From positions 1 to 41,803 of the forward strand of contig URLO01000013.1 of assembly GCA_900548625.1 (NCBI GenBank): a stretch of DNA of 41,803 nt, given 5' to 3'. The translations under genes were made by a program, and so were the position numbers. Below are positions 6,909 through 14,710 of this stretch, one piece after another. Under the pieces are notes generated by a model. That model was not told where the DNA came from. It saw only the letters and a list, made by a program, of their open reading frames with translations, and made no database searches. Each line of letters begins with the position of its first letter. Position 1 is the stretch's first letter. This DNA is from an uncultured Eubacteriales bacterium. Its GTDB lineage: Bacteria; Bacillota; Clostridia; Oscillospirales; Oscillospiraceae.

Positions 6909-8402
6909 TTAGTTAGAGAGAAGCTCGATGCCCTTTTTCACGCGGGCAATGGAGGCTTCCTTGCCGAGAAGCGAGGCAAGCTCCGTTGCGCCGCCGGGTG
7001 TGGAGGCCTTACCGGAGAGCGCCACGCGAAGCGGCCAGAGAATGACGGAGTTTTTGACTTCCTTCTCCGCGGCCAGCGCCACCAGCCGCTCATACAGGCC
7101 CTCATTCGACCAGTCCTCCTGTGCCTCCAGCACCGGCAGAAGCGTCCGGAGGGTGTCGAGCGAGTTTTCAAGATTCGTCTTGGACTTCTTGTGGACGTAA
7201 AGCTCCGTATCGTACTCCGGGAGTCTGTCAAGGAAATCGACGCGCTCGGGAAGGTCTGAGAGGATCTCACAGCGGGACTGCACCAGCGCCGCGACCTTCC
7301 GCAGGTCGATGGCCGGGCTTGTGACCGCCTTTTTGAGCCACGGCTCCGCCTTCGTGAAGAACTCCTCGGATGTGAGCTTCTTCATGTACTCGGCGTTCAT
7401 CCAGCGGAGCTTGTTGATGTCAAACACAGCGGGGCTCTTGGAAATGCCGGAAATGTCAAAGGCCTTGACAAGCTCGGGCAGGGTGAAGAACTCCTGCTCG
7501 GCAAGCTCGCCCTTCGGGCTCCAGCCAAGCAGCGCCACATAGTTGAGAACAGCAGGCGTCAGGTAGCCCGCGCGGATGAGATCCTCATAGCTCGGGTCGC
7601 CGCTGCGCTTTGACATTTTGTGCTGCGCATCGCGCATGACCGGCGAGCAGTGGACGTAGGTGGGCACCTCCCAGCCGAACGCCTGATACAGCAGGTTGTA
7701 CTTCGGCGCAGACGAGAGATACTCGGTGCCGCGGACAACGTGCGTAATGCCCATCAGATGGTCGTCCACGACGTTTGCAAAGTTATAGGTGGGAAGACCG
7801 TCGGACTTGAGCAGCACCTGATCCTCAAGCTCCTTATTTTCGACCGTGATGTCGCCGAAGGAGGCGTCATGGAACGTGGTCGTGCCCTCGTGCGGGATGC
7901 GCTGGCGGATGACAAAAGGCTCGCCCGCCTCCACACGTCTGAGCGCCTCGTCAAGCGGCAGGTCGCGGCAGGCACAGACGTGCTTGCGGATCTCCTTGCC
8001 CTCATCCTCTGCGGGCGCTTCTTCCTCCTCACCCTTCTGGCAGAAGCAGTAGTATGCGCCGCCCTTTTCGCAAAGGAGCTTTGCATACTTGCCGAACAGG
8101 TCACGGCGCTCGGACTGGACATAGGGGCCGACCGGGCCGCCGACGTCGGGACCTTCGTCGTGGTCAAGACCGCATTCTGCCATCGTCCGGTAGATCACGT
8201 CCGTTGCGCCCTCGACCAGACGGCCCTGATCGGTGTCCTCGATGCGCAGGATGAACGTGCCGCCCTGACTGCGGGCGATCAGCCACGTGTAAAGCGCCGT
8301 GCGCAGATTGCCGACGTGCATATAGCCCGTGGGACTGGGTGCAAAGCGGGTGCGCACCTTGCCGCGCGGAATGCGCGCTTCCATCTCATCAAAAAAGTTC
8401 AT
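6909..8402 (-). CDS. gltX: Glutamyl-tRNA synthetase
   Basis: This 497-residue class I aminoacyl-tRNA synthetase charges tRNA with glutamate in the cytoplasm. The HIGH-type motif is APSPTGYMHVGN (about residues 21-32) and the KMSKS-type motif is HKMSKRSGD (about 261-269). CFC and CAC near residues 119-145 could form the zinc site seen in some GluRS enzymes. Length is normal for the family. The ATG follows GGAGGAG. It has its own promoter, divergent from trpS. Whether it also charges tRNA-Gln, as in many Firmicutes, cannot be decided here. Confidence 0.97.
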   Translation of the reverse strand: MNFFDEMEARIPRGKVRTRFAPSPTGYMHVGNLRTALYTWLIARSQGGTFILRIEDTDQGRLVEGATDVIYRTMAECGLDHDEGPDVGGPVGPYVQSERRDLFGKYAKLLCEKGGAYYCFCQKGEEEEAPAEDEGKEIRKHVCACRDLPLDEALRRVEAGEPFVIRQRIPHEGTTTFHDASFGDITVENKELEDQVLLKSDGLPTYNFANVVDDHLMGITHVVRGTEYLSSAPKYNLLYQAFGWEVPTYVHCSPVMRDAQHKMSKRSGDPSYEDLIRAGYLTPAVLNYVALLGWSPKGELAEQEFFTLPELVKAFDISGISKSPAVFDINKLRWMNAEYMKKLTSEEFFTKAEPWLKKAVTSPAIDLRKVAALVQSRCEILSDLPERVDFLDRLPEYDTELYVHKKSKTNLENSLDTLRTLLPVLEAQEDWSNEGLYERLVALAAEKEVKNSVILWPLRVALSGKASTPGGATELASLLGKEASIARVKKGIELLSN

Positions 8403-8437
8403 AAGAACTCCTCCGTATCTGCATTTGAATTTCTCTT

Positions 8438-8466
8438 ATCATATCGTTTCCATGTCCGTTCGTCAA
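8438..8466 (-). promoter_or_regulatory. Sigma-A-type promoter for gltX
   Basis: On the minus strand, TTGACG (8466-8461), a 17-base spacer and TATGAT (8443-8438), with the start codon about 36 bases further on. No T-box is visible in this short leader. Confidence 0.75.
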
Positions 8467-8494
8467 TGATTTTTCTGAAATCCGCGCGCTGTGA

Positions 8495-8523
8495 TTGCGA
8501 AACCGACGGATGTGTGATAAAAT
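8495..8523 (+). promoter_or_regulatory. Candidate promoter for the trpS-tagO-mnaA operon, upstream of the MITE
   Basis: TTGCGA (8495-8500), a 17-base spacer and TAAAAT (8518-8523). Transcription would start near 8530, about ten bases before the repeat element. The trpS leader would then be about 260 bases long and include the whole element. Confidence 0.5.
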
Positions 8524-8539
8524 AAGGTCACTTATGTAA

Positions 8540-8759
8540 AGGCAGCACCGCGCAATTGCGTCCGCGCGCTTCGGCGGATCTTTTCCGCCAATCCTGCGGT
8601 TTGAAAAGATTGAAGTATTGCGCAGCCGTTGGCGTCGAAGACGCCTTACGGATGCGGCATGCCCCTTGCGGGTACATACAGTATTCCTGCGCTTTTCAAA
8701 TCTTGGCTTGACAGAAAATCTCTCGCCGAATCTACTTGCCGAATTGTGCGGTGCTGCCT
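8540..8759. mobile_element. MITE-like element, 220 bp, with 18-bp terminal inverted repeats
   Basis: The left end AGGCAGCACCGCGCAATT (8540-8557) and the reverse complement of the right end (8742-8759) differ at one base in 18. Inside are further partial inverted repeats, such as TTTGAAAAG against CTTTTCAAA, so the RNA would fold into a long imperfect hairpin. There is no ORF with coding character, although an in-frame extension of trpS reads through part of it. No clear target-site duplication is visible. The size, ends and lack of coding fit a miniature inverted-repeat element that would be moved by a transposase located elsewhere. A matching transposase is not in the window. Confidence 0.75.
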
Positions 8760-8790
8760 AAAAATACAAAATAGAACAGAGGTTTTCATC

Positions 8791-9783
8791 ATGGAAGACA
8801 AAAAGCGGATCTTTTCAGGCATTCAGCCCAGCGGCGATCTGACGCTCGGCTCGTACATGGGCGCCATCAAGAACTGGGCTGCATTGCAGCACGAATATGA
8901 GTGTCTGTTCTGCATTGTCGATATGCACGCCATCACCGTGCGTCAGGTGCCCGCCGATCTGCGGCGGCGCACGCTCGAGCAGCTCGCGCAGTATATCGCC
9001 TGCGGTCTCGATCCGGAGAAGAATATCATGTTCATCCAGAGCCATGTGCCGCAGCACGCGGAGCTGAGCTGGGTGCTCGGCTGCTATACGCAGTTCGGTG
9101 AGCTCAGCCGCATGACGCAGTTTAAGCAGAAGTCGCAGCAGCATGCCGACAACATCACGGCAGGTCTGTTCACCTACCCCGTTCTGATGGCGGCGGATAT
9201 CCTGCTGTATCAGGCCGATCTTGTGCCCGTGGGCGAGGATCAGAAACAGCACGTGGAGCTTTGCCGCGACATCGCCACGCGCTTCAACTACATTTTCCCC
9301 GACACCTTCACGCTGCCGGAGCCGTTCATCCCGAAGATGGGCGCACGCATCATGAGTCTCGGCAATCCTGAAAACAAGATGTCGAAGTCCGATCCCGACG
9401 GCTGCGTCTATCTGATGGACAAGCCGGAGGACATCATGCGCAAGTTCAAGCGCGCCGTGACCGACTGCGAGACCGCCGTCCGCTACGACCGCGAGAACAA
9501 GCCCGGCATTTCGAACCTGCTGACCATCTACTGCGCCGCGACCGGCAAAACGCTGGCTGAGGCTGAGGCCGAGTTTGCTGATCAGGGCTACGGTGTGTTC
9601 AAGCCCGCCGTCGGCGAGGCGGTCGTGGAGCTTGTCCGCCCGATCTCGGACGAGGCGCATCGTCTGCTCGGCGACAAGGCATATCTCGAGAGCATTTACA
9701 AGTCCGGCGCGGAGCGCGCCTCGTATCTTGCCAACAAGACGCTGCGCAAGGTCTATAAAAAGGTGGGCTTTGTCGCCCGCTGA
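8791..9783 (+). CDS. trpS: Tryptophanyl-tRNA synthetase
   Basis: This 330-residue class I synthetase charges tRNA-Trp. The HIGH-equivalent is PSGDLTLGSY (about residues 13-22) and the KMSKS loop is NKMSKSDPD (about 195-203). GEDQKQHVEL is also typical of the family. The start at 8791 has AGAGG eight bases upstream. The frame is open from 8629, but that part lies in the MITE-like element and looks non-coding. Many Firmicute trpS genes have a T-box leader; I see none, and the leader is occupied by the element. It is followed after 15 bases by tagO, an unusual partner for a tRNA synthetase. Confidence 0.97.
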   Translation: MEDKKRIFSGIQPSGDLTLGSYMGAIKNWAALQHEYECLFCIVDMHAITVRQVPADLRRRTLEQLAQYIACGLDPEKNIMFIQSHVPQHAELSWVLGCYTQFGELSRMTQFKQKSQQHADNITAGLFTYPVLMAADILLYQADLVPVGEDQKQHVELCRDIATRFNYIFPDTFTLPEPFIPKMGARIMSLGNPENKMSKSDPDGCVYLMDKPEDIMRKFKRAVTDCETAVRYDRENKPGISNLLTIYCAATGKTLAEAEAEFADQGYGVFKPAVGEAVVELVRPISDEAHRLLGDKAYLESIYKSGAERASYLANKTLRKVYKKVGFVAR

Positions 9784-9798
9784 TCGGAGGAGTTCTCA

Positions 9799-10920
9799 TT
9801 GACGACGCAATTTGCATTGAAGATGCTGGTCGCGCTCACCGCTGCCGCCGCCATCTCCTTCCTCACCACGCCGCTGGTCAAGAGCCTTGCCTACCGCGTC
9901 GGCGCGATCGATGTGCCGAAGGACAACCGGCGGATGCACAAGACGCCCATTCCCCGTCTCGGAGGGCTTGCCATTTTTATCGCGTTTCTGCTCACGACGC
10001 TCATTTTCGCCGACATCGACCGCCAGATCCGCGGCATTCTGCTCGGCGCGGTCATGATCGTGGTGCTGGGCGTGCTGGATGACATTCTGACGCTCAAGGC
10101 GCTGCCGAAGCTGTTCGTGCAGATCGCCGCAGCTGCCATGGCGGTCTATCACGGGTGTGTCATTCAGTTTTTCTCGAACCCCAACGTATTCAGCAACGCA
10201 ACGTACATCAGCCTCGGCTGGCTCTCGGTCCCGGTCACGATCATCTGGATCGTCGCCATCACGAACGCCGTCAACTTCATTGACGGGCTTGACGGGCTTG
10301 CCGTCGGCGTGTCCGCCATCTCCACGGCGGCGCTGGTCGTGATCGCGCTTCTGGTGCAGGAGCTCAACATCGCCGTCATTCTCATCGCGCTGTTCGGCGC
10401 GTGCCTCGGCTTCATCCCCTACAACATGAACCCCGCCAAGATCTTCATGGGCGACACCGGCTCGACCTTCCTCGGATATATCCTTGCCACGCTGTCGGTC
10501 ACGGGCCTGTTTAAGCTCTATGCCATCATCTCGTTCGCGGTGCCGTTTTTGATCCTCGGCCTGCCGATCTTTGACATCTGCTTCGCATTCCTGCGCCGCA
10601 TTGCAAAGGGGCAGAACCCGATGACCGCCGACCGCGGCCATGTACACCACCGGCTGATCGACATGGGCTTTTCGCAGAAGCAGGCCGTCGCCATCGTCTA
10701 TATGCTGACGGCGATCCTCGGCCTTGCCGCCGTGCTGCTGACGTCCTCGGGCGAGCTGAAGGCACTGATCCTGATCGGCGCGGTCTTTGTCGTTGCCGCC
10801 ATCGGCGTCCGCGCGATCTTCGCAGAGCACAAGCCAAAGCCGTCCGAGCACTCGGACGAAGCTGACGCGGCGCCGCAGGACGCCGCGCCGTCAAAACCGC
10901 AGGAGGAAACACATGAATAA
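9799..10920 (+). CDS. tagO: Undecaprenyl-phosphate GlcNAc-1-phosphate transferase (TagO/WecA family)
   Basis: The 373-residue polytopic membrane enzyme belongs to the MraY/WecA superfamily. It transfers GlcNAc-1-phosphate from UDP-GlcNAc to undecaprenyl phosphate, the first step for wall teichoic acid or secondary wall polymer. Visible motifs are the Asp pair in GVLDDILTL, NAVNFIDGLDGLA, IFMGDTGSTFLG and the HVHHRL histidine motif. About ten hydrophobic segments are followed by a charged, Pro-rich tail. The start is TTG at 9799 with GGAGG at 9786-9790. The 3' end overlaps mnaA by eight bases, so the two are coupled, in keeping with a shared wall-polymer pathway. Confidence 0.93.
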   Translation: MTTQFALKMLVALTAAAAISFLTTPLVKSLAYRVGAIDVPKDNRRMHKTPIPRLGGLAIFIAFLLTTLIFADIDRQIRGILLGAVMIVVLGVLDDILTLKALPKLFVQIAAAAMAVYHGCVIQFFSNPNVFSNATYISLGWLSVPVTIIWIVAITNAVNFIDGLDGLAVGVSAISTAALVVIALLVQELNIAVILIALFGACLGFIPYNMNPAKIFMGDTGSTFLGYILATLSVTGLFKLYAIISFAVPFLILGLPIFDICFAFLRRIAKGQNPMTADRGHVHHRLIDMGFSQKQAVAIVYMLTAILGLAAVLLTSSGELKALILIGAVFVVAAIGVRAIFAEHKPKPSEHSDEADAAPQDAAPSKPQEETHE

Positions 10921-12061
10921 GATCAAAGTCATGTCCGTATTCGGCACCCGCCCCGAGGCCATCAAAATGGCGCCGCTGGTGCGTGAGCTTCAAAGACACG
11001 AGGGCATCGAAAGTCTCGTCTGTCTGACCGGCCAGCACCGGGAAATGCTCGACTCGGTCATGGATATTTTTAAACTCAAGGCCGATTATGACCTCAACAT
11101 CATGGAAAAGCGCCAGACGCTCTCCACCATCACGACCAAAACGCTCCTTGGCATGGAAAACGTGCTGATGAAGGAAAAGCCGGACCTCATTCTCGTCCAC
11201 GGCGACACGTCCACGACATTTGCCGGCGCACTGGCTGCGTTCTATCATCAGGTCAAGGTCGGTCATGTGGAAGCCGGTCTTCGCACATGGGACAAATACT
11301 CGCCCTTCCCGGAGGAAATGAACCGCACGCTCGTCGGTGACATCGCAGACCTGCACTTCTCCCCGACGAAGGCAAACGCCGACAACCTCCGCCGCGAGGC
11401 CATCGCAGGCGAGATCTTCATCACCGGCAACACGGCGATCGACGCCATGCAGTATACCGTCCGCAAGGACTACCGCTTCACGACGGAGCTGCTCAATCAC
11501 CTCGATTTTGAAAATCGGCGCGTTCTTGCTGTCACCTGCCACCGGCGCGAGAATTACGGTCAGCCCATGCAGGACATCATGCACGCGATCCTCGAGGTCG
11601 TGGAGCGCCATCCCGACGTGGAGGTCGTCTACCCCGTCCATCTCAGCCCCGTGGTGCGCGAATGCGCCTTCCCTATTCTCGGCGGACATGAGCGTATTCA
11701 CCTGATCGACCCGATCGATGTGGAGGAAATGCACAACCTGATCGCGCGCTGCCACTTTGTCATGACGGACTCCGGCGGCCTTCAGGAGGAGGCGCCGGCA
11801 CTTGGCAAGCCCGTGCTCGTCATGCGCCGTGAGACCGAGCGCCCCGAGGCCATCGCCGCCGGAACGGCAAAGCTGGCCGGTGTTGAGAAGGACACGATCG
11901 TAAAAATGGCAGACGAGCTGCTCGATTCGCCGGAGGCTTACGCCAAGATGGCAAAGGCCGTCAACCCCTATGGCGACGGCCATGCCTGTGAGCGCATTGT
12001 GCAGGCGATCGAGTGGTACTTCGGTCAGCGCGGCGAGCGTCCGGCCGATTTCGGCGCGTAA
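10913..12061 (+). CDS. mnaA: UDP-N-acetylglucosamine 2-epimerase (non-hydrolysing)
   Basis: The 382-residue cytoplasmic enzyme interconverts UDP-GlcNAc and UDP-ManNAc (WecB/MnaA family). Family signatures are SVFGTRPEAIKM at the N-terminus, HGDTSTT, HVEAGLRT, TCHRREN and DSGGLQEEAP. The start ATG at 10913 has AGGAGG just upstream and overlaps tagO. Together with TagO it would make the GlcNAc-ManNAc linkage unit that joins secondary polymers to peptidoglycan. This fits the SLH-domain protein encoded at 18110, since SLH domains bind such polymers; that link is inference. Confidence 0.95.
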   Translation: MNKIKVMSVFGTRPEAIKMAPLVRELQRHEGIESLVCLTGQHREMLDSVMDIFKLKADYDLNIMEKRQTLSTITTKTLLGMENVLMKEKPDLILVHGDTSTTFAGALAAFYHQVKVGHVEAGLRTWDKYSPFPEEMNRTLVGDIADLHFSPTKANADNLRREAIAGEIFITGNTAIDAMQYTVRKDYRFTTELLNHLDFENRRVLAVTCHRRENYGQPMQDIMHAILEVVERHPDVEVVYPVHLSPVVRECAFPILGGHERIHLIDPIDVEEMHNLIARCHFVMTDSGGLQEEAPALGKPVLVMRRETERPEAIAAGTAKLAGVEKDTIVKMADELLDSPEAYAKMAKAVNPYGDGHACERIVQAIEWYFGQRGERPADFGA

Positions 12062-12090
12062 CTGCACACAAGGATAAACCACTTCGGCGG

Positions 12091-12375
12091 TTTCAGACTG
12101 TCAAATAACCTCGTAGAGTTTCGCGCCCGCAGGCGATTCGCACCACGTGGTTCCCCTTCGCGGCATAGCCGCTTCGGCCTACGCTAAAAAAGTGCCGCCG
12201 GCACTTTTTCTGAACGCTGCGGTGTCAGACAAAACACAAAACGCCCGGCAAGTGTGGAATTTGTGCGCAAGCAGCGCACAAATTATGCGCGCAGGCGGGC
12301 GCAGCCTTTTCAAATGCGAACCCAGCCCCGCGGTTCGCGTTTGAGAGCTTGTCAAAAAGACTTTTTGACAAGCTC
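12091..12375. repeat. Composite palindromic intergenic repeat, full copy 2
   Basis: This element fills most of the 358-base non-coding gap 12062-12419. Its left part (12091-12181) is repeated at 41714-41803 and its right part (12305-12375) at 2-73. It is built from successive hairpins, including GCGGC-ATA-GCCGC, a terminator-like hairpin at 12187-12209, an 11-bp stem at 12258-12268 with 12274-12284, and the two hairpins shared with copy 1. A short GTCAAA motif near both ends is weakly inverted. I see no ORF. It probably belongs to a REP/MITE-like family. Confidence 0.75.
12187..12209. terminator. Bidirectional terminator-like hairpin inside the repeat
   Basis: AAAAAGTGCC (12187-12196) pairs with GGCACTTTTT (12200-12209). 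An A-run on one side and a T-run on the other make it work in both directions. It is the likely terminator of trpS-tagO-mnaA. Confidence 0.7.
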
Positions 12376-12419
12376 AAACCGCTTCGCGGTTTTCATCTCA
12401 GGAAAGGAGCCGCGCCCGT

Positions 12420-13244
12420 ATGGACGAGAAAAACAGCAACAAAAAAAACGCCATAATCGCCTCCATCGCTGCGCTGGCCGTCATTTCTATCCTCATTGCG
12501 CTGTTTGTCATCTCCGCAGAGCGCAGCCGTCACGATGTGATCGTGCTGCCGGACCCGCCCGCTGCGGATGCACCGCAAACACCTCCGGCGCAGGAAGATC
12601 CGGAGGACATTTTCGCGCAGATCACAACGGACAATGTGCAGAGCATCCTCGCCGGGCTAAACCGGCCCGAATACTATCATCAGACGCTGACGCTGACCAC
12701 CTACGCAGACGATGCCGTGCGTGAGCAGCATGCCGATCTCTGGTGCGCAGGCACTTTGATGCTCGTCCGGCTGACGGACAGCCTGGAGACGGTGAATTAT
12801 CTCACAGACGGGCACAAGCTTTATATCTGGTATGCCGACGCGGAGGACGTTGTCTCGCTCACGCTGAACGGGGAAACGCATCGCGATGAGCTGACCGGCG
12901 TACCGACCTATGAAATGCTCCTGAATGCGCAGAAATCGGAGCTGGATGATGTGGAGTTTCTCTCGCCTGACGCAGATGACGGCGGCCTTCAATGCGTTTT
13001 TGTCCAGTGTACGCAGGGCGGCGTGCAGCGCTGCTACTGGGTGAGTCTGGACAGCGGGCTTCTCTACCGCTACACCGCGCTTTCCGGCGGCGAGCCCTTT
13101 TACACCGTCCAGCAGACGCAGCTTGAGCAGCTGATGGAGGGAGACGAGGCGCTGCACGGCGTGTTCCGCCTCCCGGACGGCACAGACCCGTTTGCAGAGA
13201 AGACAGAGGAAGCGGCGTCCGAGGACGCCGCTACATCAGGATAA
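12420..13244 (+). CDS. Unknown membrane-anchored protein
   Basis: I do not recognise this 274-residue protein. It has a charged N-terminus with a Lys stretch, one transmembrane segment (about residues 12-32), a Pro/Ala-rich linker (about 43-62), and a soluble domain that would lie outside the cell. The domain alternates beta-like stretches and contains YLTDGHKLYIWYADAED and the late YRYTALSGGEPFY, resembling lipoprotein-type domains that measure or bind a wall component. The tail is acidic. The ATG follows AAAGGAG at ten bases. It starts 45 bases after the composite repeat and no promoter is visible, so its transcription may depend on the repeat region. Its 3' end overlaps the convergent gene by 14 bases. 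Confidence 0.75.
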   Translation: MDEKNSNKKNAIIASIAALAVISILIALFVISAERSRHDVIVLPDPPAADAPQTPPAQEDPEDIFAQITTDNVQSILAGLNRPEYYHQTLTLTTYADDAVREQHADLWCAGTLMLVRLTDSLETVNYLTDGHKLYIWYADAEDVVSLTLNGETHRDELTGVPTYEMLLNAQKSELDDVEFLSPDADDGGLQCVFVQCTQGGVQRCYWVSLDSGLLYRYTALSGGEPFYTVQQTQLEQLMEGDEALHGVFRLPDGTDPFAEKTEEAASEDAATSG

Positions 13245-13512
13245 ACGCCGCAAGGGTCAAAAGAATGGACAGCGTATCGTCCTCCTCTCCGTCGATCAGC
13301 AGTAGCAGCACGATCGCAAGGAGCAGAAGATCGCCCGTGTCCATGCCCTTCGGCAAAAGCGCCCGCAGAGGGCGCGCTCCCGCTTCGCCGCATGGCTCGC
13401 TGCTTTGCCTCTCTGCGGCACGCGGCTTTTCCGGCGCCTCCGGCGGCGTACAGGTTGTGACGGTCATGCGCTGAAAGGTTCCGTCCGTCCCCGGTATGTA
13501 ACGGTTGTACAC
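13231..13512 (-). CDS. Small protein with hydrophobic C-terminus, third gene of the 13.2-14.1 kb cluster
   Basis: I read this as a 93-residue protein starting at the GTG at 13512, because a GGGGGG ribosome site lies about five bases upstream and the product then begins MYNRYIPGTDGTF. An ATG at 13527 overlaps the previous stop and is the alternative. After a Pro/Arg-rich middle comes LLPKGMDTGDLLLLAI and a Leu-rich hydrophobic stretch split by the acidic DGEEDD. I believe proteins of this form (YNRYIPG start, DTGDLLLL end) recur in Clostridia as uncharacterised proteins, but I cannot check that here. The end could insert in a membrane as a hairpin. Its function is unknown. Confidence 0.7.
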   Translation of the reverse strand: MYNRYIPGTDGTFQRMTVTTCTPPEAPEKPRAAERQSSEPCGEAGARPLRALLPKGMDTGDLLLLAIVLLLLIDGEEDDTLSILLTLAAFILM

Positions 13513-13523
13513 GCAATCCCCCC

Positions 13524-13892
13524 TCATGGCAGATCGTTTTCGTTCCGGCTTTTGAGGGCGCGGCCCGCAAGCTGCGACAGCCGCGCCGCCCGGATCGCGC
13601 GGTCGAGCTTTTCGCGCCGGTTCGGCTTGAGAAACGGGCGCAGCGCGTTCAGCAGCGCCTCCTGCTTCTGTTCGAGCTTCCCTGCGCTTTGCAAAAGCGC
13701 TCCGAGCGGCTGTGACATCAGAGTGCCAAGTCCCTTCATGGGCTCCTGTGGGCTCTCTGTCTCCGGCTTCGCCGCAGATTCCTGGAGCTCCGCCGGCAGC
13801 TCTGCCCCGAGCGACCGCGCAAGGGCGAGCAGCTCTTTCATCTGCTGGGGGTCATTCAGTACCGACTCGATCCGCTGCTGTAGCTCATCCAT
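13524..13892 (-). CDS. Small helical protein, second gene of the cluster
   Basis: A 122-residue soluble, mostly helical protein of unknown function. The N-terminus (about residues 1-28) is MDELQQRIESVLNDPQQMKE-like, reminiscent of short helical interaction motifs. The middle is acidic and Pro-containing, and the end is strongly basic with LRPFLKPNRREKLDRAIRA. It lies nine bases after the 78-residue gene and overlaps the ATG of the third gene by four bases, so the three genes are translated as a unit. The GGGGAG ribosome site is close to the ATG. The basic tail could bind nucleic acid or membrane; this is inference. Confidence 0.72.
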   Translation of the reverse strand: MDELQQRIESVLNDPQQMKELLALARSLGAELPAELQESAAKPETESPQEPMKGLGTLMSQPLGALLQSAGKLEQKQEALLNALRPFLKPNRREKLDRAIRAARLSQLAGRALKSRNENDLP

Positions 13893-13901
13893 GGCGCTCC
13901 C

Positions 13902-14138
13902 CTACTTCCGATTGATCTCGTCCACGAGCCTTACGGCCTCCGGTGACTGCATCAGCGGCTCCATGATGCGCTTTGCCCGGTCGTAGTCGCCGTTTTTTGC
14001 GGCGGCTGACGCCTGACGAAGCGCAATGCCGCCGTCGCGGCTCAAAAGCTCCATGAGCTGCTTTCCCTCCTTGGACGCGAGCATGCTGCGAAGCTGCTCG
14101 GGTCGAATGCCGCCTTGCGGCACTTTGCCGTTTTCCAT
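13902..14138 (-). CDS. Small helical protein, first gene of the cluster
   Basis: A 78-residue protein with no membrane segment and a compact all-helical look: LRSMLASKEGKQLMELL, then LRQASAAAKNGDYDRAKRIM, then SPEAVRLVDEINRK. The middle resembles a single TPR-like hairpin. The ATG follows GGGGAG at eight bases. It heads the minus-strand trio and is divergent from the metallophosphoesterase gene, with 67 bases between. I cannot name a family or function. Confidence 0.7.
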   Translation of the reverse strand: MENGKVPQGGIRPEQLRSMLASKEGKQLMELLSRDGGIALRQASAAAKNGDYDRAKRIMEPLMQSPEAVRLVDEINRK

Positions 14139-14205
14139 CCGCCCAACTCCCCTCTGCTGTCTTTCTCTCCTATTCTATGCAGCGGCATTGCCGCAGGTGA
14201 CTGTT

Positions 14206-14670
14206 TTGAAGCTACTTGTTTTCTCTGACTCCCATCACTCCATCGGTAATATGTATGACGCGGTGGAGCTGGAAAGACCGGATCAGGTCTTTCATCTCGG
14301 TGACTATGTCACAGACGCGGAGGATCTTGTAAACGCCTTCGGCGGCCTGGATATGACCTATGTTCCCGGAAACTGTGACGGCTTTTCTGCCGCCGCGCCG
14401 TCGCTTCTGCGTGAGGTCTGCGGCACACGCATCTTTCTGACGCACGGGCATCTGTTCGGCGTCAAAACAGGACTGACGCGACTGCTCCTTGAGGGCAGGC
14501 GGCTCGATGCGCAGCTCGTGCTGTTCGGCCACACGCACTGCCCTCTGCTTCAGCAGCAGGACGGCATCTGGCTGCTCAACCCAGGCTCCTGCTCCGCCCT
14601 GAACGGCAGTTATGCCGCCATAACATTCGAGGGCGGAAAATTTCATTGTGAACTGAAAGAGATCTGTTGA
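14206..14670 (+). CDS. YfcE/MJ0936-type metallophosphoesterase
   Basis: The 154-residue protein is a minimal calcineurin-like phosphoesterase. The metal ligands are all visible: FSDSH (Asp8, His10), HLGDYV, the GNCD catalytic motif, LTHGH and FGHTH. Relatives hydrolyse phosphodiesters with manganese or nickel, but the natural substrate is usually unknown. I start it at the TTG at 14206, since AGGTGA lies five bases upstream and the product then begins MKLLVFSDSH as in the family. A GTG at 14197 is a weaker choice. The longer frame upstream runs through the opposite-strand gene and is not coding. Confidence 0.88.
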   Translation: MKLLVFSDSHHSIGNMYDAVELERPDQVFHLGDYVTDAEDLVNAFGGLDMTYVPGNCDGFSAAAPSLLREVCGTRIFLTHGHLFGVKTGLTRLLLEGRRLDAQLVLFGHTHCPLLQQQDGIWLLNPGSCSALNGSYAAITFEGGKFHCELKEIC

Positions 14671-14694
14671 TTTCTTTTCCATATTCTGTATAAT
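14667..14694 (+). promoter_or_regulatory. Candidate promoter for coaX
   Basis: TTGATT (14667-14672), a 16-base spacer and TATAAT (14689-14694). It overlaps the last codons of the metallophosphoesterase gene. The predicted transcription start near 14701 would leave a leader of only about ten bases, so the ribosome site GGAGG (14701-14705) would be at the very 5' end. Confidence 0.45.
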
Positions 14695-14710
14695 AGTATT
14701 GGAGGTACCC

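Noticed and set aside
8629..8790. 54-codon N-terminal extension of trpS
   Set aside because: It lies within the inverted-repeat element, has no ribosome site at its start, and TrpS proteins begin at the position corresponding to 8791.
8403..8790. T-box riboswitch before gltX or trpS
   Set aside because: GGTGC and ACCGCG-like strings here belong to the terminal inverted repeats of the MITE-like element. No T-box core or specifier stem followed by a terminator/antiterminator pair is visible.
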